Origin: Paenibacillus rhizosphaerae
GTDB taxonomy: Bacteria; Bacillota; Bacilli; Paenibacillales; Paenibacillaceae
Direction: 5' to 3'
NCBI RefSeq assembly: GCF_014192015.1
Contig: NZ_JACHXJ010000001.1
Coordinates: 1,798,001-1,862,000 of the forward strand
DNA length: 64,000 nt
Positions 43,077 through 50,460 of the stretch are shown piece by piece (the stretch's first letter is position 1; each line of letters starts with the position of its first letter). The position numbers were made by a program, and so were the translations under genes. Below the pieces are notes generated by a model. That model searched no databases. It saw nothing but the letters and a program-made list of their open reading frames with translations, and was not told the DNA's origin.

Positions 43077-44717
43077 ATGGACCAACAACAAAAACCTATG
43101 GAACATGGCACTTCGGTGACCGGTTCCGGCGATGCCCTTGATCGCCGCATGGCTCCGGGCGAAGACGAAATGTCTCTCACCACGCGCCAGGGCCATCCGG
43201 TGAAGAATAACCAGAACATGCGGACAGTGGGAAGCCGCGGACCGGCAACGCTGGAAAACTATCAATTTATCGAAAAAATTACGCATTTTGACCGTGAGCG
43301 CATTCCGGAACGCGTCGTGCATGCAAGAGGAGCGGGAGCGCACGGATACTTCGAGGCCTACGGCAAGGTTGGAGATGAACCGGTTTCCAAGTATACGCGG
43401 GCGAAATTGTTCCAGGAAGAAGGCAAACGAACACCGGTCTTCGTCCGTTTCTCCTCGGTTATCCACGGCGGCCATTCCCCGGAGACGCTGCGTGATCCGC
43501 GCGGCTTTGCCGTGAAATTCTACACCGAAGACGGAAACTGGGACCTGGTCGGGAACAATTTGAAAATTTTCTTTATCCGCGACGCCATCAAGTTTCCTGA
43601 CATGATCCACGCCTTCAAGCCGGATCCGGTCACGAACATCCAGGACAACGAGCGGTTCTTCGATTTTTGCTGCAACTCGCCGGAAACGATGCATATGGTG
43701 ACGTTCATTCAATCCCCATGGGGCATCCCGGCCAACTACCGGCAGATGCAGGGGTCAGGGGTCAACACGTATAAATGGGTAAATGCTGAGGGAGAAGCGG
43801 TATTGATCAAGTACCACTGGGAGCCGAAGCAGGGCATCAAAAATTTGACCCAAGCCGAGGCGGAAGACATACAGGGGAAAAACTTCAACCATGCGACCCA
43901 GGACTTGTACGAAGCGATCGAGCGCGGCGATTATCCGGAGTGGGAGCTATTCGTGCAAATTTTGAGCGACGACGACCATCCCGAACTGGACTTCGACCCG
44001 CTGGACGATACCAAGCTGTGGCCGAAGGAGCAGATTCCTTGGCGACCGGTCGGCCGGATGGTGCTGAACAAAAATCCGGAGAACTATTTTGCCGAAGTGG
44101 AGCAGGCGGCGTTCGGAACCGGTGTGCTCGTCGACGGGATGGATTTTTCCGATGATAAAATGCTTCAGGGACGTACGCTGTCCTATTCGGATACCCAGCG
44201 CTACCGTGTTGGGCCGAATTACCTCCAGCTGCCAATCAACGCGCCGAAGAAACGGGTGGCCACCAATCAGCGTGACGGCCAGATGACGTATTATGTGGAT
44301 ATGGCTCCCGGGCAGAATCCCCATATCAATTATGAACCGTCCTCGCTGAACGGTTTGAAGGAAGCTCCCCGGAAGGAAATCGACTACATGCCGCATGTGG
44401 AAGGCAAGCTGATGCAGGCCAGCATCGAACGAACCAACGATTACAAGCAGGCCGGGGAGACGTACCGTGCGTTTGACGAGTTTGAAAAGAACGAGCTGAT
44501 CACCAATCTGGTTAACGCGCTGTCATCCTGCAGCCCGGTCATTCAGGAAAAGATGATCCACCATCTGACCCAGTGCGACGAGGAATACGGCCGGCGCGTC
44601 GCCGAAGGGATCAAACAGCATGGACCAAGCAGCCACCATGGCCCGCTGGGCGCCACTCACACTCATGAAGCGGTGGAGGAAGCCGAACGGAAAGGCCACA
44701 GCACCGACTCGTATTGA
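43077..44717 (+). CDS. katA: Heme catalase (monofunctional)
   Basis: 546 residues. The distal-His region [20 protein letters not shown] (about 70-89), [20 protein letters not shown] (about 159-178) and the proximal heme-Tyr motif [12 protein letters not shown] (about 370) are all present. It dismutates hydrogen peroxide in the cytoplasm. It is longer than the 483-residue Bacillus KatA because of an N-terminal extension of about 45 residues and a C-terminal tail, closer to spore/KatX-like forms. AAAAGGAGAG precedes ATG 43077. Confidence 0.94.
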   Translation: MDQQQKPMEHGTSVTGSGDALDRRMAPGEDEMSLTTRQGHPVKNNQNMRTVGSRGPATLENYQFIEKITHFDRERIPERVVHARGAGAHGYFEAYGKVGDEPVSKYTRAKLFQEEGKRTPVFVRFSSVIHGGHSPETLRDPRGFAVKFYTEDGNWDLVGNNLKIFFIRDAIKFPDMIHAFKPDPVTNIQDNERFFDFCCNSPETMHMVTFIQSPWGIPANYRQMQGSGVNTYKWVNAEGEAVLIKYHWEPKQGIKNLTQAEAEDIQGKNFNHATQDLYEAIERGDYPEWELFVQILSDDDHPELDFDPLDDTKLWPKEQIPWRPVGRMVLNKNPENYFAEVEQAAFGTGVLVDGMDFSDDKMLQGRTLSYSDTQRYRVGPNYLQLPINAPKKRVATNQRDGQMTYYVDMAPGQNPHINYEPSSLNGLKEAPRKEIDYMPHVEGKLMQASIERTNDYKQAGETYRAFDEFEKNELITNLVNALSSCSPVIQEKMIHHLTQCDEEYGRRVAEGIKQHGPSSHHGPLGATHTHEAVEEAERKGHSTDSY

Positions 44718-44733
44718 CACCATTCATGCATCT

Positions 44734-44772
44734 AAAAAAGCACGCAAACCTAAACGGTCTGCGTGCTTTTGT
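44734..44772 (+). terminator. Intrinsic terminator, overlapping hxlR end
   Basis: AAAAGCACGCAAACC / GGTCTGCGTGCTTTT with a 5-base loop. The stem lies partly inside the last codons of the converging hxlR gene and can act in both directions. Confidence 0.87.
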
Positions 44773-45157
44773 CTTCTCGAAATTTTTCTCTCGCATCGTA
44801 ATCTTTCCGGGCTTGTTCGATCTGAGGATAATGCTCGTTCAGCCAATGGTTAAGTTGGCGCAGGTAGGGGATCAAGCTCTCTCCTAGTGGAGTCAGGGTA
44901 TATTCCACCACAGGCGGAATCTCTGGAAGGACACTGCGCTCAATGAGTCCGTCCCGCTCCAGCTGGCGGAGCGTCTGGGTTAGCATCTTTTGGGAAATGT
45001 CGGCGATGCTTCGCTGAAGCTGACCGTACCGTTTGGTGCCTTTCTCCAATACGAAAATGATGAGGACCGCCCATTTATTCGAAACGATTTCCAGTACACG
45101 CCGAGCCGTGCAGGACGTGACCGAAAATACGGGTTCCGCTGCTTTTATGTTTTCCAT
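44750..45157 (-). CDS. HxlR-family transcriptional regulator
   Basis: 135 residues of one winged-helix HxlR domain: VLEIVSNKWAVLIIFVLEKG (about residues 22-41), RYGQLQRSIADISQKMLTQT then LRQLERDGLIER. A Cys at about residue 16 could be a redox sensor as in HypR/YodB-type members. The second of two adjacent ATGs has the better spacing to AGGAGGTGG. Divergent from the oxidoreductase gene, with a perfect palindrome between them. Confidence 0.9.
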   Translation of the reverse strand: MENIKAAEPVFSVTSCTARRVLEIVSNKWAVLIIFVLEKGTKRYGQLQRSIADISQKMLTQTLRQLERDGLIERSVLPEIPPVVEYTLTPLGESLIPYLRQLNHWLNEHYPQIEQARKDYDAREKFREDKSTQTV

Positions 45158-45181
45158 CATCCACCTCCTAACGCACCTACA

Positions 45182-45196
45182 GGTTCGTAACGAACC
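45182..45196. promoter_or_regulatory. Palindromic operator of hxlR
   Basis: GGTTCGTAACGAACC is a perfect inverted repeat around a central base, 24 bp before the hxlR start and upstream of the divergent oxidoreductase. The following AAAAGTGCCTTCTTTTCACA resembles sequences common before HxlR genes. Confidence 0.7.
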
Positions 45197-45318
45197 GAAA
45201 AGTGCCTTCTTTTCACATTGTACTCACTGTATTAATCTATGTCTACCAACCCGAACCCCCCCTCCACAATTTTCCAGAAACGGGTGGATCCCTTATTAAT
45301 TTCAAGGAGGCTTTATTT

Positions 45319-46449
45319 ATGAATAAAAATCATCACCCCCTTCGTGTCGGAATCATCGGTGCCGGTTTGAACGGTGCGTGGGGAGGACGGGCACACATTC
45401 CGGCGCTGAAAGCGCTGCCCGAGTACGTTGTGACCGCCGTCGGGGCGTCGCGGCAGTCCAGCGCGGAAGCGAGCGCCGCTCATTTTGGCATCCGGCATGC
45501 CTTCTCCGATCCGTTTGAGCTTGCCCTGCATCCAGAGGTCGATTTGGTTACCGTATCCGTCCGGGTTCCGGAGCATGACCGGCTGATTCGTGCTGCACTT
45601 GAAGCCGGCAAGCATGTGTACAGCGAGTTCCCGCTCGGACGAACGACCGCGGAATCAGCAACATTGCTGAAGGCAGCCCGGGAACGGGGAGTTCGCCATT
45701 TCGCCGGGCTGCAGTCGCGCGCCAATCCCGTCATCGGCTACGTCCGGGAGCTGCTGGCAGAAGGTTACGTCGGGGACGTGCTTGCCGTTCACGTCAATTA
45801 CGCCGTACCGACCTATCCTATCCGTTCCAAGCAGATCGACCAGGGGCATGTGTATTTACTGGACGATGCGAACGGAGCCAATCAGCTGACGATCGCCGGT
45901 GGACATCTTCTGGATGGGATCATGTATCTCTTTGGTCCGTTCTCCGAAATTTCGGCCATATTGAAGACGCAAGCGCAGCATGTCCCAGTGGAAGAGACGG
46001 GTGAAATCATCCGTGCGTCGGCACCGGATCATGTCGTGATCAGCGGGATCTTGCCGGGCCAGGCCGTATTCAGCTCTCAAATACGCAACGTACATGCGGG
46101 AAGCTTCGCGATTGAGATCAACGGCACGAAAGGGGATTTACACATCCGCTCACGTCAAAATTTTATGTACCAAATTGATGACCTGACCGTGCTGGGGACG
46201 CAGGGAAGCGGAGAGCTAAGGGAACTGACGGTGCCTGAGCATATCCTTCTGCCTCCAGCCGAGCTGATGGGAACATCCGCTTACAATGTGGCGGGGATTT
46301 ACCAGCAGATCCACCGGGATTTGGCGAATGACACGCACGAAGCGCCGGATTTTCAAACCGCGCTTGCGGTTCACGAGCTGCTGGATCAGGTGCGGAAGGC
46401 AGGGGAGACAGGGGCAACTTTGCGGTTAGAACCCGGATATGCGGTTTGA
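45319..46449 (+). CDS. Gfo/Idh/MocA-family oxidoreductase
   Basis: 376 residues. A Rossmann N-terminus (RVGIIGAGLNGAWGGRAHIP) and a C-terminal alpha/beta domain with the dinucleotide-linked stretch EFPLGRTTAESA, in which the usual EKP is EFP-like. It probably oxidises a sugar or related alcohol with NAD(P). CAAGGAGG precedes ATG 45319. Divergent to hxlR, the likely regulator. Confidence 0.88.
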   Translation: MNKNHHPLRVGIIGAGLNGAWGGRAHIPALKALPEYVVTAVGASRQSSAEASAAHFGIRHAFSDPFELALHPEVDLVTVSVRVPEHDRLIRAALEAGKHVYSEFPLGRTTAESATLLKAARERGVRHFAGLQSRANPVIGYVRELLAEGYVGDVLAVHVNYAVPTYPIRSKQIDQGHVYLLDDANGANQLTIAGGHLLDGIMYLFGPFSEISAILKTQAQHVPVEETGEIIRASAPDHVVISGILPGQAVFSSQIRNVHAGSFAIEINGTKGDLHIRSRQNFMYQIDDLTVLGTQGSGELRELTVPEHILLPPAELMGTSAYNVAGIYQQIHRDLANDTHEAPDFQTALAVHELLDQVRKAGETGATLRLEPGYAV

Positions 46450-46556
46450 CCAAGGGTCCGTTTGTAGGGGAGATGGACGCAGGAGACATGAAATGATAAG
46501 TTGGTAGAAGAATATCATCATCAAGACTTTTCTACCTTACGGAGGTCAATGAGGTT

Positions 46557-47513
46557 ATGGCAAAACCCGTCGTTTTCTTGTTTCCCGGTCAAGGCTCCCA
46601 ATATTACCGGATGGGAATCGAACTCTACGAACGGCATCCCGGATACCGGGAATGGATGGACCGCATGGATCGGCGGCTGTACCCGTCGGCGGGCAGGTCT
46701 GTCGTTATGGAATTGTACGGCAGCGGCCGTAAAGCAGAGGAACCGCTGGATCATTTATCCTACAGCCATCCGGCCATCTTTATGGTCGAATATGCCCTGG
46801 CGCAGGTGATGATGGAAAACGGAATCTATCCGGATATCGTGCTTGGGACGAGCTTGGGCGAGTTTGCGTCCTGCGCCGTTGCCGGCGTAATCGACTGGGA
46901 AACGGCTTTGAAGCTTGCTGCCGCTCAGGCCGACGTGGTGCAGCATACTTGTGAGCCGGGTGGCATGATCGCCATCGCAAGTGATCCCGCGATGTTCGGG
47001 CAAACCGCCGAACTGTATACGCATACCGAGCTGGCGGCCGTGAATGATCATTCCCACTTTGTCGTTTCCGGCGCAGCCGAAGGTATCCTGCAGGCAGAGG
47101 CGTTTTTGAGGCAAAATCGAATCGCCCATCAGGTGCTGCCCGTGCGCTACGGATTTCACTCTGCATCGATCGACGCAGCGGAGGCGGCGTATAAACCCTA
47201 CCTGAACGAAATCCATTTTAACCGGCCGCAGGTGAAGCTGGTGTCCGGCCTGTACGGAATGGGCATCACGTCGTTATCTTCAGACTATGCCTGGGATGCG
47301 GTCCGCCATCCAATCCGGTTTCTGGAGGCGATGCAGCGTCTGAACCCATCGGAGCATATTTGCGTTGATCTAGGGCCGTCCGGAACGCTGGCCAACTTCA
47401 CCAAGCATCTGTGGAAACAGGTATCCGGCGCTGAAGTATACAGCGTGCTCAGTCCTTTTCAAAAGGATTGGGACCGGCTCCAAGCAACGATACGCCGAAT
47501 ACAGCAAGCATAG
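46557..47513 (+). CDS. Stand-alone acyltransferase (FabD / trans-AT type)
   Basis: 318 residues of one malonyl-transferase fold. FLFPGQGSQYYRMG opens it, GTSLGEFAS (about residue 94) holds the active-site Ser in place of the usual GHSLGE, and YGFHSASID (about 200) holds the catalytic His. The SQYYRMGIELYE start resembles PksC-type enzymes that serve polyketide synthases in trans. No polyketide, fab or acyl-carrier gene is nearby, so partner unknown. A GGTAGAA/TTCTACC hairpin lies just before its GGAGG site. Confidence 0.87.
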   Translation: MAKPVVFLFPGQGSQYYRMGIELYERHPGYREWMDRMDRRLYPSAGRSVVMELYGSGRKAEEPLDHLSYSHPAIFMVEYALAQVMMENGIYPDIVLGTSLGEFASCAVAGVIDWETALKLAAAQADVVQHTCEPGGMIAIASDPAMFGQTAELYTHTELAAVNDHSHFVVSGAAEGILQAEAFLRQNRIAHQVLPVRYGFHSASIDAAEAAYKPYLNEIHFNRPQVKLVSGLYGMGITSLSSDYAWDAVRHPIRFLEAMQRLNPSEHICVDLGPSGTLANFTKHLWKQVSGAEVYSVLSPFQKDWDRLQATIRRIQQA

Positions 47514-47528
47514 ACGCAGTACGAGTTC

Positions 47529-47562
47529 ATCCTATTCCTGTAAGCAGGGATGGGATTTTTTT
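47529..47562 (+). terminator. Intrinsic terminator
   Basis: ATCCTATTCCTG / CAGGGATGGGAT with a TAAG loop and T7, 16 bp after the acyltransferase. Confidence 0.85.
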
Positions 47563-47631
47563 ATGGGAACAGTATGATTGGCGAAAGCACGAATGTCCTT
47601 GAGTGACATTCAAGAGGTTGAGAATTCATTT

Positions 47632-47657
47632 GTTAACATAATATTCATTATGTTAAC
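47632..47657. repeat. Long palindrome A
   Basis: GTTAACATAAT-ATTC-ATTATGTTAAC: perfect 11-base arms. Its reverse complement with flanking CTTG matches the element at 48571-48600 over about 30 bases, so the two lie in inverted orientation 0.97 kb apart. Confidence 0.85.
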
Positions 47658-47679
47658 CAAGACGTCGTTTTTCATTTTT

Positions 47680-48040
47680 TTAAACATTTATAATTGATGG
47701 GTTTTGATTGACTAGCGGGCGATTACTCTTATCATGATGTTGAACGTATTCAAAAATCTCGCCATCTGGATGTAGTACCGTAAGATTTGTGCCCGTTGGA
47801 ACTCTAGTGAGATCCCGAAAGATTTTGCAACCTGAACTCTTTAGGTAGTCATAAAACTCATGAATGTTGTCCACCTTGAACGTGGCCTTGGTCTTACGGA
47901 ATGGCTCCAATGACTGATTCGATCCAGCCAAAATCAAAATGTCGCCTCAGATGCTAATTCCAACCCCACTGCTTCAAATTTGAATCTAAAAGTTGAGACT
48001 TCCCTCAACAGGTCTCGTAGAAATTAAGGGACGTATCCAT
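47680..48040 (-). pseudogene. Frameshifted VOC (glyoxalase/bleomycin-resistance) protein gene
   Basis: On the minus strand three consecutive pieces of one VOC protein lie in shifted frames. First MDTSLNFYET from ATG 48040. Then LLREVSTFRFKFEAVGLELA. Then, after one missing base near 47945, GDILILAGSNQSLEPFRKTK followed by ATFKVDNIHEFYDYLKSSGC, VPTGTNLTVLHPDGEIFEYV and a stop at 47680. Such proteins normally begin 10-15 residues earlier. That part is absent, and the merR promoter sits there. I see two frameshifts and loss of the 5' end, so no function is expected. Confidence 0.8.
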
Positions 48041-48043
48041 ATC

Positions 48044-48074
48044 TTGACTTGGAGTCAGCTCCAGCGTTTACAAT
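48044..48074 (+). promoter_or_regulatory. MerR-type 19-base-spacer promoter
   Basis: TTGACT (48044-48049), 19 bases, TACAAT (48069-48074). The spacer contains the palindrome TGGAG-TCAG-CTCCA (48050-48063), the usual placing of a MerR operator. It drives the adjacent merR gene. Confidence 0.78.
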
Positions 48075-48098
48075 ACAGGGGAAGGGCGGTGAATTTTT

Positions 48099-48488
48099 GT
48101 GTATACCATTCGGGAAGCTTCCACAATGACAGGATTTAGCCTCGACACACTGCGTTATTACGAAAAAATGGGGCTGATCCATCCGACGCTGCGGAAAAGC
48201 GGCGGCGTAAGGATGTACAGTGCTGATCATGTTCACCATATGATGTCGATCAAATGCTTAAAGCAAAGCGGCTTATCGCTGGAGGATATTAAGGAGTTCA
48301 TTGCCGACGGGCAGTGTTTCAGAAATAAAGAAGCTTTGGACGATGAAGAGCTGAAGTTAATCCAAAGCCGGATGTCCATTTTATCGGCTCAATTGGACCG
48401 GTTGGAGGAGCAGCGGCAGGCGCTGGACAAGACGATCTCGGAAGCACGGACCAAATTGGACTATTACGAACAGCTTATGCATTCCTAA
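48099..48488 (+). CDS. MerR-family regulator
   Basis: 129 residues: the helix-turn-helix and wing (YTIREASTMTGFSLDTLRYY, about residues 2-21, then GVRMYSADHVHHM) followed by a long coiled coil ending SEARTKLDYYEQLMHS. It has no separate ligand domain, like AdhR/YyaN-type members that respond to aldehydes or stress. It starts with GTG. It is probably autoregulated through the 19-base-spacer promoter. The divergent broken VOC gene may once have been its target. Confidence 0.9.
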   Translation: MYTIREASTMTGFSLDTLRYYEKMGLIHPTLRKSGGVRMYSADHVHHMMSIKCLKQSGLSLEDIKEFIADGQCFRNKEALDDEELKLIQSRMSILSAQLDRLEEQRQALDKTISEARTKLDYYEQLMHS

Positions 48489-48572
48489 CAAAGAAAAAAA
48501 TGATTATTGTAACTCCAATTTCGTGGAGCCAGGACAGCCTCAAAGGGCGTCTTGGTAATCCGCACAGATCTT

Positions 48573-48614
48573 GGTTAACATAATATATATTTTGTTAACC
48601 GTCTTTTGTTAACC
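48573..48614. repeat. Long palindrome B with a third half site
   Basis: GGTTAACATAATA-TA-TATTTTGTTAACC: 13-base arms with one mismatch, followed by an extra half site TTTTGTTAACC (48604-48614). It is nearly the inverted copy of palindrome A. It lies between the 3' ends of merR and the converging CGNR gene. Confidence 0.82.
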
Positions 48615-48666
48615 CCGTAAATAAACAATGTAATGCGAACCATGCTTGTTTTGTTTGTGTTTGTGT

Positions 48667-49257
48667 TTACATCCCTTGATGGTGGTCTTTTTTTGCTTGG
48701 TTTCGCGCCACTTTGATCCGGTTTCCGCAAATCTTCATGGAGCACCATTTCCGTCGTCCCGAACGGTCGACATAGAGCAGGACGCATTCGGGATTGGAAC
48801 ACCGATGAAGATACGCTAATTCACCGGCTCCCAGTAATTGGAGCGCATCCAGGGCGACCAGGGACAAGACGGCATCTACATCAGACCCCAGCGGAACGGG
48901 AACGAGTCTTCCGTCAATGAAGTGATAGGACAATGGAGCGTTGGCAATGCATTCTTCCATGAGGCGGATCCACGAGCGGGTGACCTCTTGGCCGTCAGCC
49001 AGCCGCTCGTACATGTCTCTGACGACACCCCGAAAATGTTTAACTTTATTCAGTGCTTCTTCCGTAATCACCGATGGTTCATGCTTAAGTGAAGGCAGAC
49101 TTTCCTTCATATTTAATACATCAAGCCAAGCGGTTAAATCATCCGGACGAACCAGCAGATCATGGCGGATGCCTCGGCGGACTAACTGGGTATTGACCAA
49201 ATCCAGTGAAGGATGACCGGAGACCAACGGAAACGAACCTGTGTTATTTAATGTCAT
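48667..49257 (-). CDS. CGNR zinc-finger / ABATE-domain protein
   Basis: 196 residues. An N-terminal ABATE domain (LVSGHPSLDLVNTQL) precedes a C-terminal CGNR zinc finger with C-x4-C (CSNPEC), then WCSMKICGNRIKVARNQAKK. These proteins are thought to be stress-responsive DNA-binding regulators. ATG 49257 has GGAGG 8 bases upstream; the TTG at 49272 overlaps it. It is divergent from an NTF2-like gene and the spacer carries repeated ACTAACC sites. Confidence 0.9.
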   Translation of the reverse strand: MTLNNTGSFPLVSGHPSLDLVNTQLVRRGIRHDLLVRPDDLTAWLDVLNMKESLPSLKHEPSVITEEALNKVKHFRGVVRDMYERLADGQEVTRSWIRLMEECIANAPLSYHFIDGRLVPVPLGSDVDAVLSLVALDALQLLGAGELAYLHRCSNPECVLLYVDRSGRRKWCSMKICGNRIKVARNQAKKDHHQGM

Positions 49258-49287
49258 GAAGTTTTCCTCCAACCGGCGAATTTTTAA

Positions 49288-49369
49288 ACTAACCTAATAA
49301 TAATGGATTGACAGGTTAATGAAAAGTACATATCATACTAACCATAACGACTGCATTTTTGCGGTTAGT
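49288..49369. promoter_or_regulatory. Promoter with four ACTAACC-type sites
   Basis: A promoter TTGACA (49308-49313), 17 bases, TATCAT (49331-49336) drives the NTF2-like gene. Around it are ACTAACC at 49288 and 49337, and inverted GGTTAAT at 49314 and GGTTAGT at 49363. Spacing and inversion suggest binding of a dimeric regulator, most simply the CGNR protein. Confidence 0.6.
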
Positions 49370-49390
49370 TCCTATGATGAGGTGAAGTCC

Positions 49391-49804
49391 ATGTCTAATG
49401 TCATTAAACCCCCTTTTACCCATGAATCGGCACTTGCCAAGGTAAAAGCTGCCGAGAACGCCTGGAATACAAGAAATCCGGATCTGGTGGCGAAGGCTTA
49501 TTCTCACGACTCGGAGTGGAGAAATCGCACCGAATTTTTTAAGGGCAGAGAGGCGATCCGTGATTTTTTGAAACGAAAGTGGGAGAAGGAACTGGATTAC
49601 AAGCTGATGAAGGAGCTGTGGTGTTACGAAGACAATCGCATTTCGGTGCGTTTCGAGTATGAATGGCGGGATGCTGACACGGGACAGTGTATGAGAACGC
49701 ATGGAAATGAGCATTGGGAGTTTGATGAAGAAGGACTGATGCGAAGACGGGATATGAGCGCTAACGATTATCCGATCCAGGAATCAGACCGCAGGTACAG
49801 ATGA
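49391..49804 (+). CDS. NTF2-like protein (DUF1348)
   Basis: 137 residues of a SnoaL/NTF2-like cone fold: [40 protein letters not shown] and [20 protein letters not shown] are DUF1348 signatures. Function is not established for the family. I chose ATG 49391 with GAGGTGAAG upstream; the longer frame from 49319 begins inside the promoter region. Confidence 0.87.
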   Translation: MSNVIKPPFTHESALAKVKAAENAWNTRNPDLVAKAYSHDSEWRNRTEFFKGREAIRDFLKRKWEKELDYKLMKELWCYEDNRISVRFEYEWRDADTGQCMRTHGNEHWEFDEEGLMRRRDMSANDYPIQESDRRYR

Positions 49805-49878
49805 TTCTCATTACAAGCACGAAGGGCGCCAACCGAGTGGATGGACGCCCTTGCGTAAGTTCTTATGTCATTTATAAG

Positions 49879-50256
49879 TTAACGATTCAGCTTAGTAATA
49901 TGAAGTGAAATCGAGTTTTCATGAGGACGTTCCAGTGCTTTTCTGTTCAGCATCAGGTCTTGCAGGTAGGAAGATATTTTGGAGTCGAGTTCTGCAATAA
50001 TGAGCGATTTCATGGCTTCAATGTCCTCTTGTGCACAAAAGGTGTGGTTTGAAATCAGCCCGTTGGCATAGGTTTTGGTGTCGTCTTGAATAACACCGAG
50101 CTTTTCTTTATAAACTCGCTTGACGCTGGCATCTTCCGACTTGATTTCGTAATAACGCCCGGTTTCCTTCAGGAGTTTCCATTCCTTGACGCAAACGACA
50201 AGCTGATCCTTATGCACAATGCCTGACACCTTAAATAAACGGATCGAGTTGTTCAT
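49879..50256 (-). CDS. Hypothetical protein
   Basis: 125 residues; family not recognised. A strand-rich N-terminal half (SIRLFKVSGIVHKDQLVVCV then KEWKLLKETGRYYEIKS) and a helical, charged C-terminal half. No signal peptide or membrane segment. I chose ATG 50256, preceded by AAGGAAG; the frame extends 25 codons upstream without a ribosome site. Lower GC than its neighbours, so it may be a later arrival. Confidence 0.6.
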   Translation of the reverse strand: MNNSIRLFKVSGIVHKDQLVVCVKEWKLLKETGRYYEIKSEDASVKRVYKEKLGVIQDDTKTYANGLISNHTFCAQEDIEAMKSLIIAELDSKISSYLQDLMLNRKALERPHENSISLHITKLNR

Positions 50257-50384
50257 GTAGTTAATTACTTCCTTCTTCCTGAATTGTCTTGATTTTATGC
50301 AGCCACAGAAGGCCGCTATACATATTATCATTCCTTGATATTGGAAGCAAATGCTAATTGTTGGCTTGCCGTGTCGGAAGAGAT

Positions 50385-50426
50385 TGAAAAAAAGCCGCGC
50401 GGCCTAAAACGGAGGCTCTTGCGGCT
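50385..50426 (-). terminator. Terminator after cstA
   Basis: Minus strand AGCCGC...GCGGCT stem with an internal GCC/GGC pairing and a T7 run, about 35 bp beyond the cstA stop. Confidence 0.72.
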
Positions 50427-50460
50427 GGTTGATAGATAACTGATAATTATTTTAGGCGGA

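Noticed and set aside
49810..49860. AAGGGCG / CGCCCTT stem after the NTF2-like gene
   Set aside because: No U-tract follows and the stem is interrupted; too weak to annotate.
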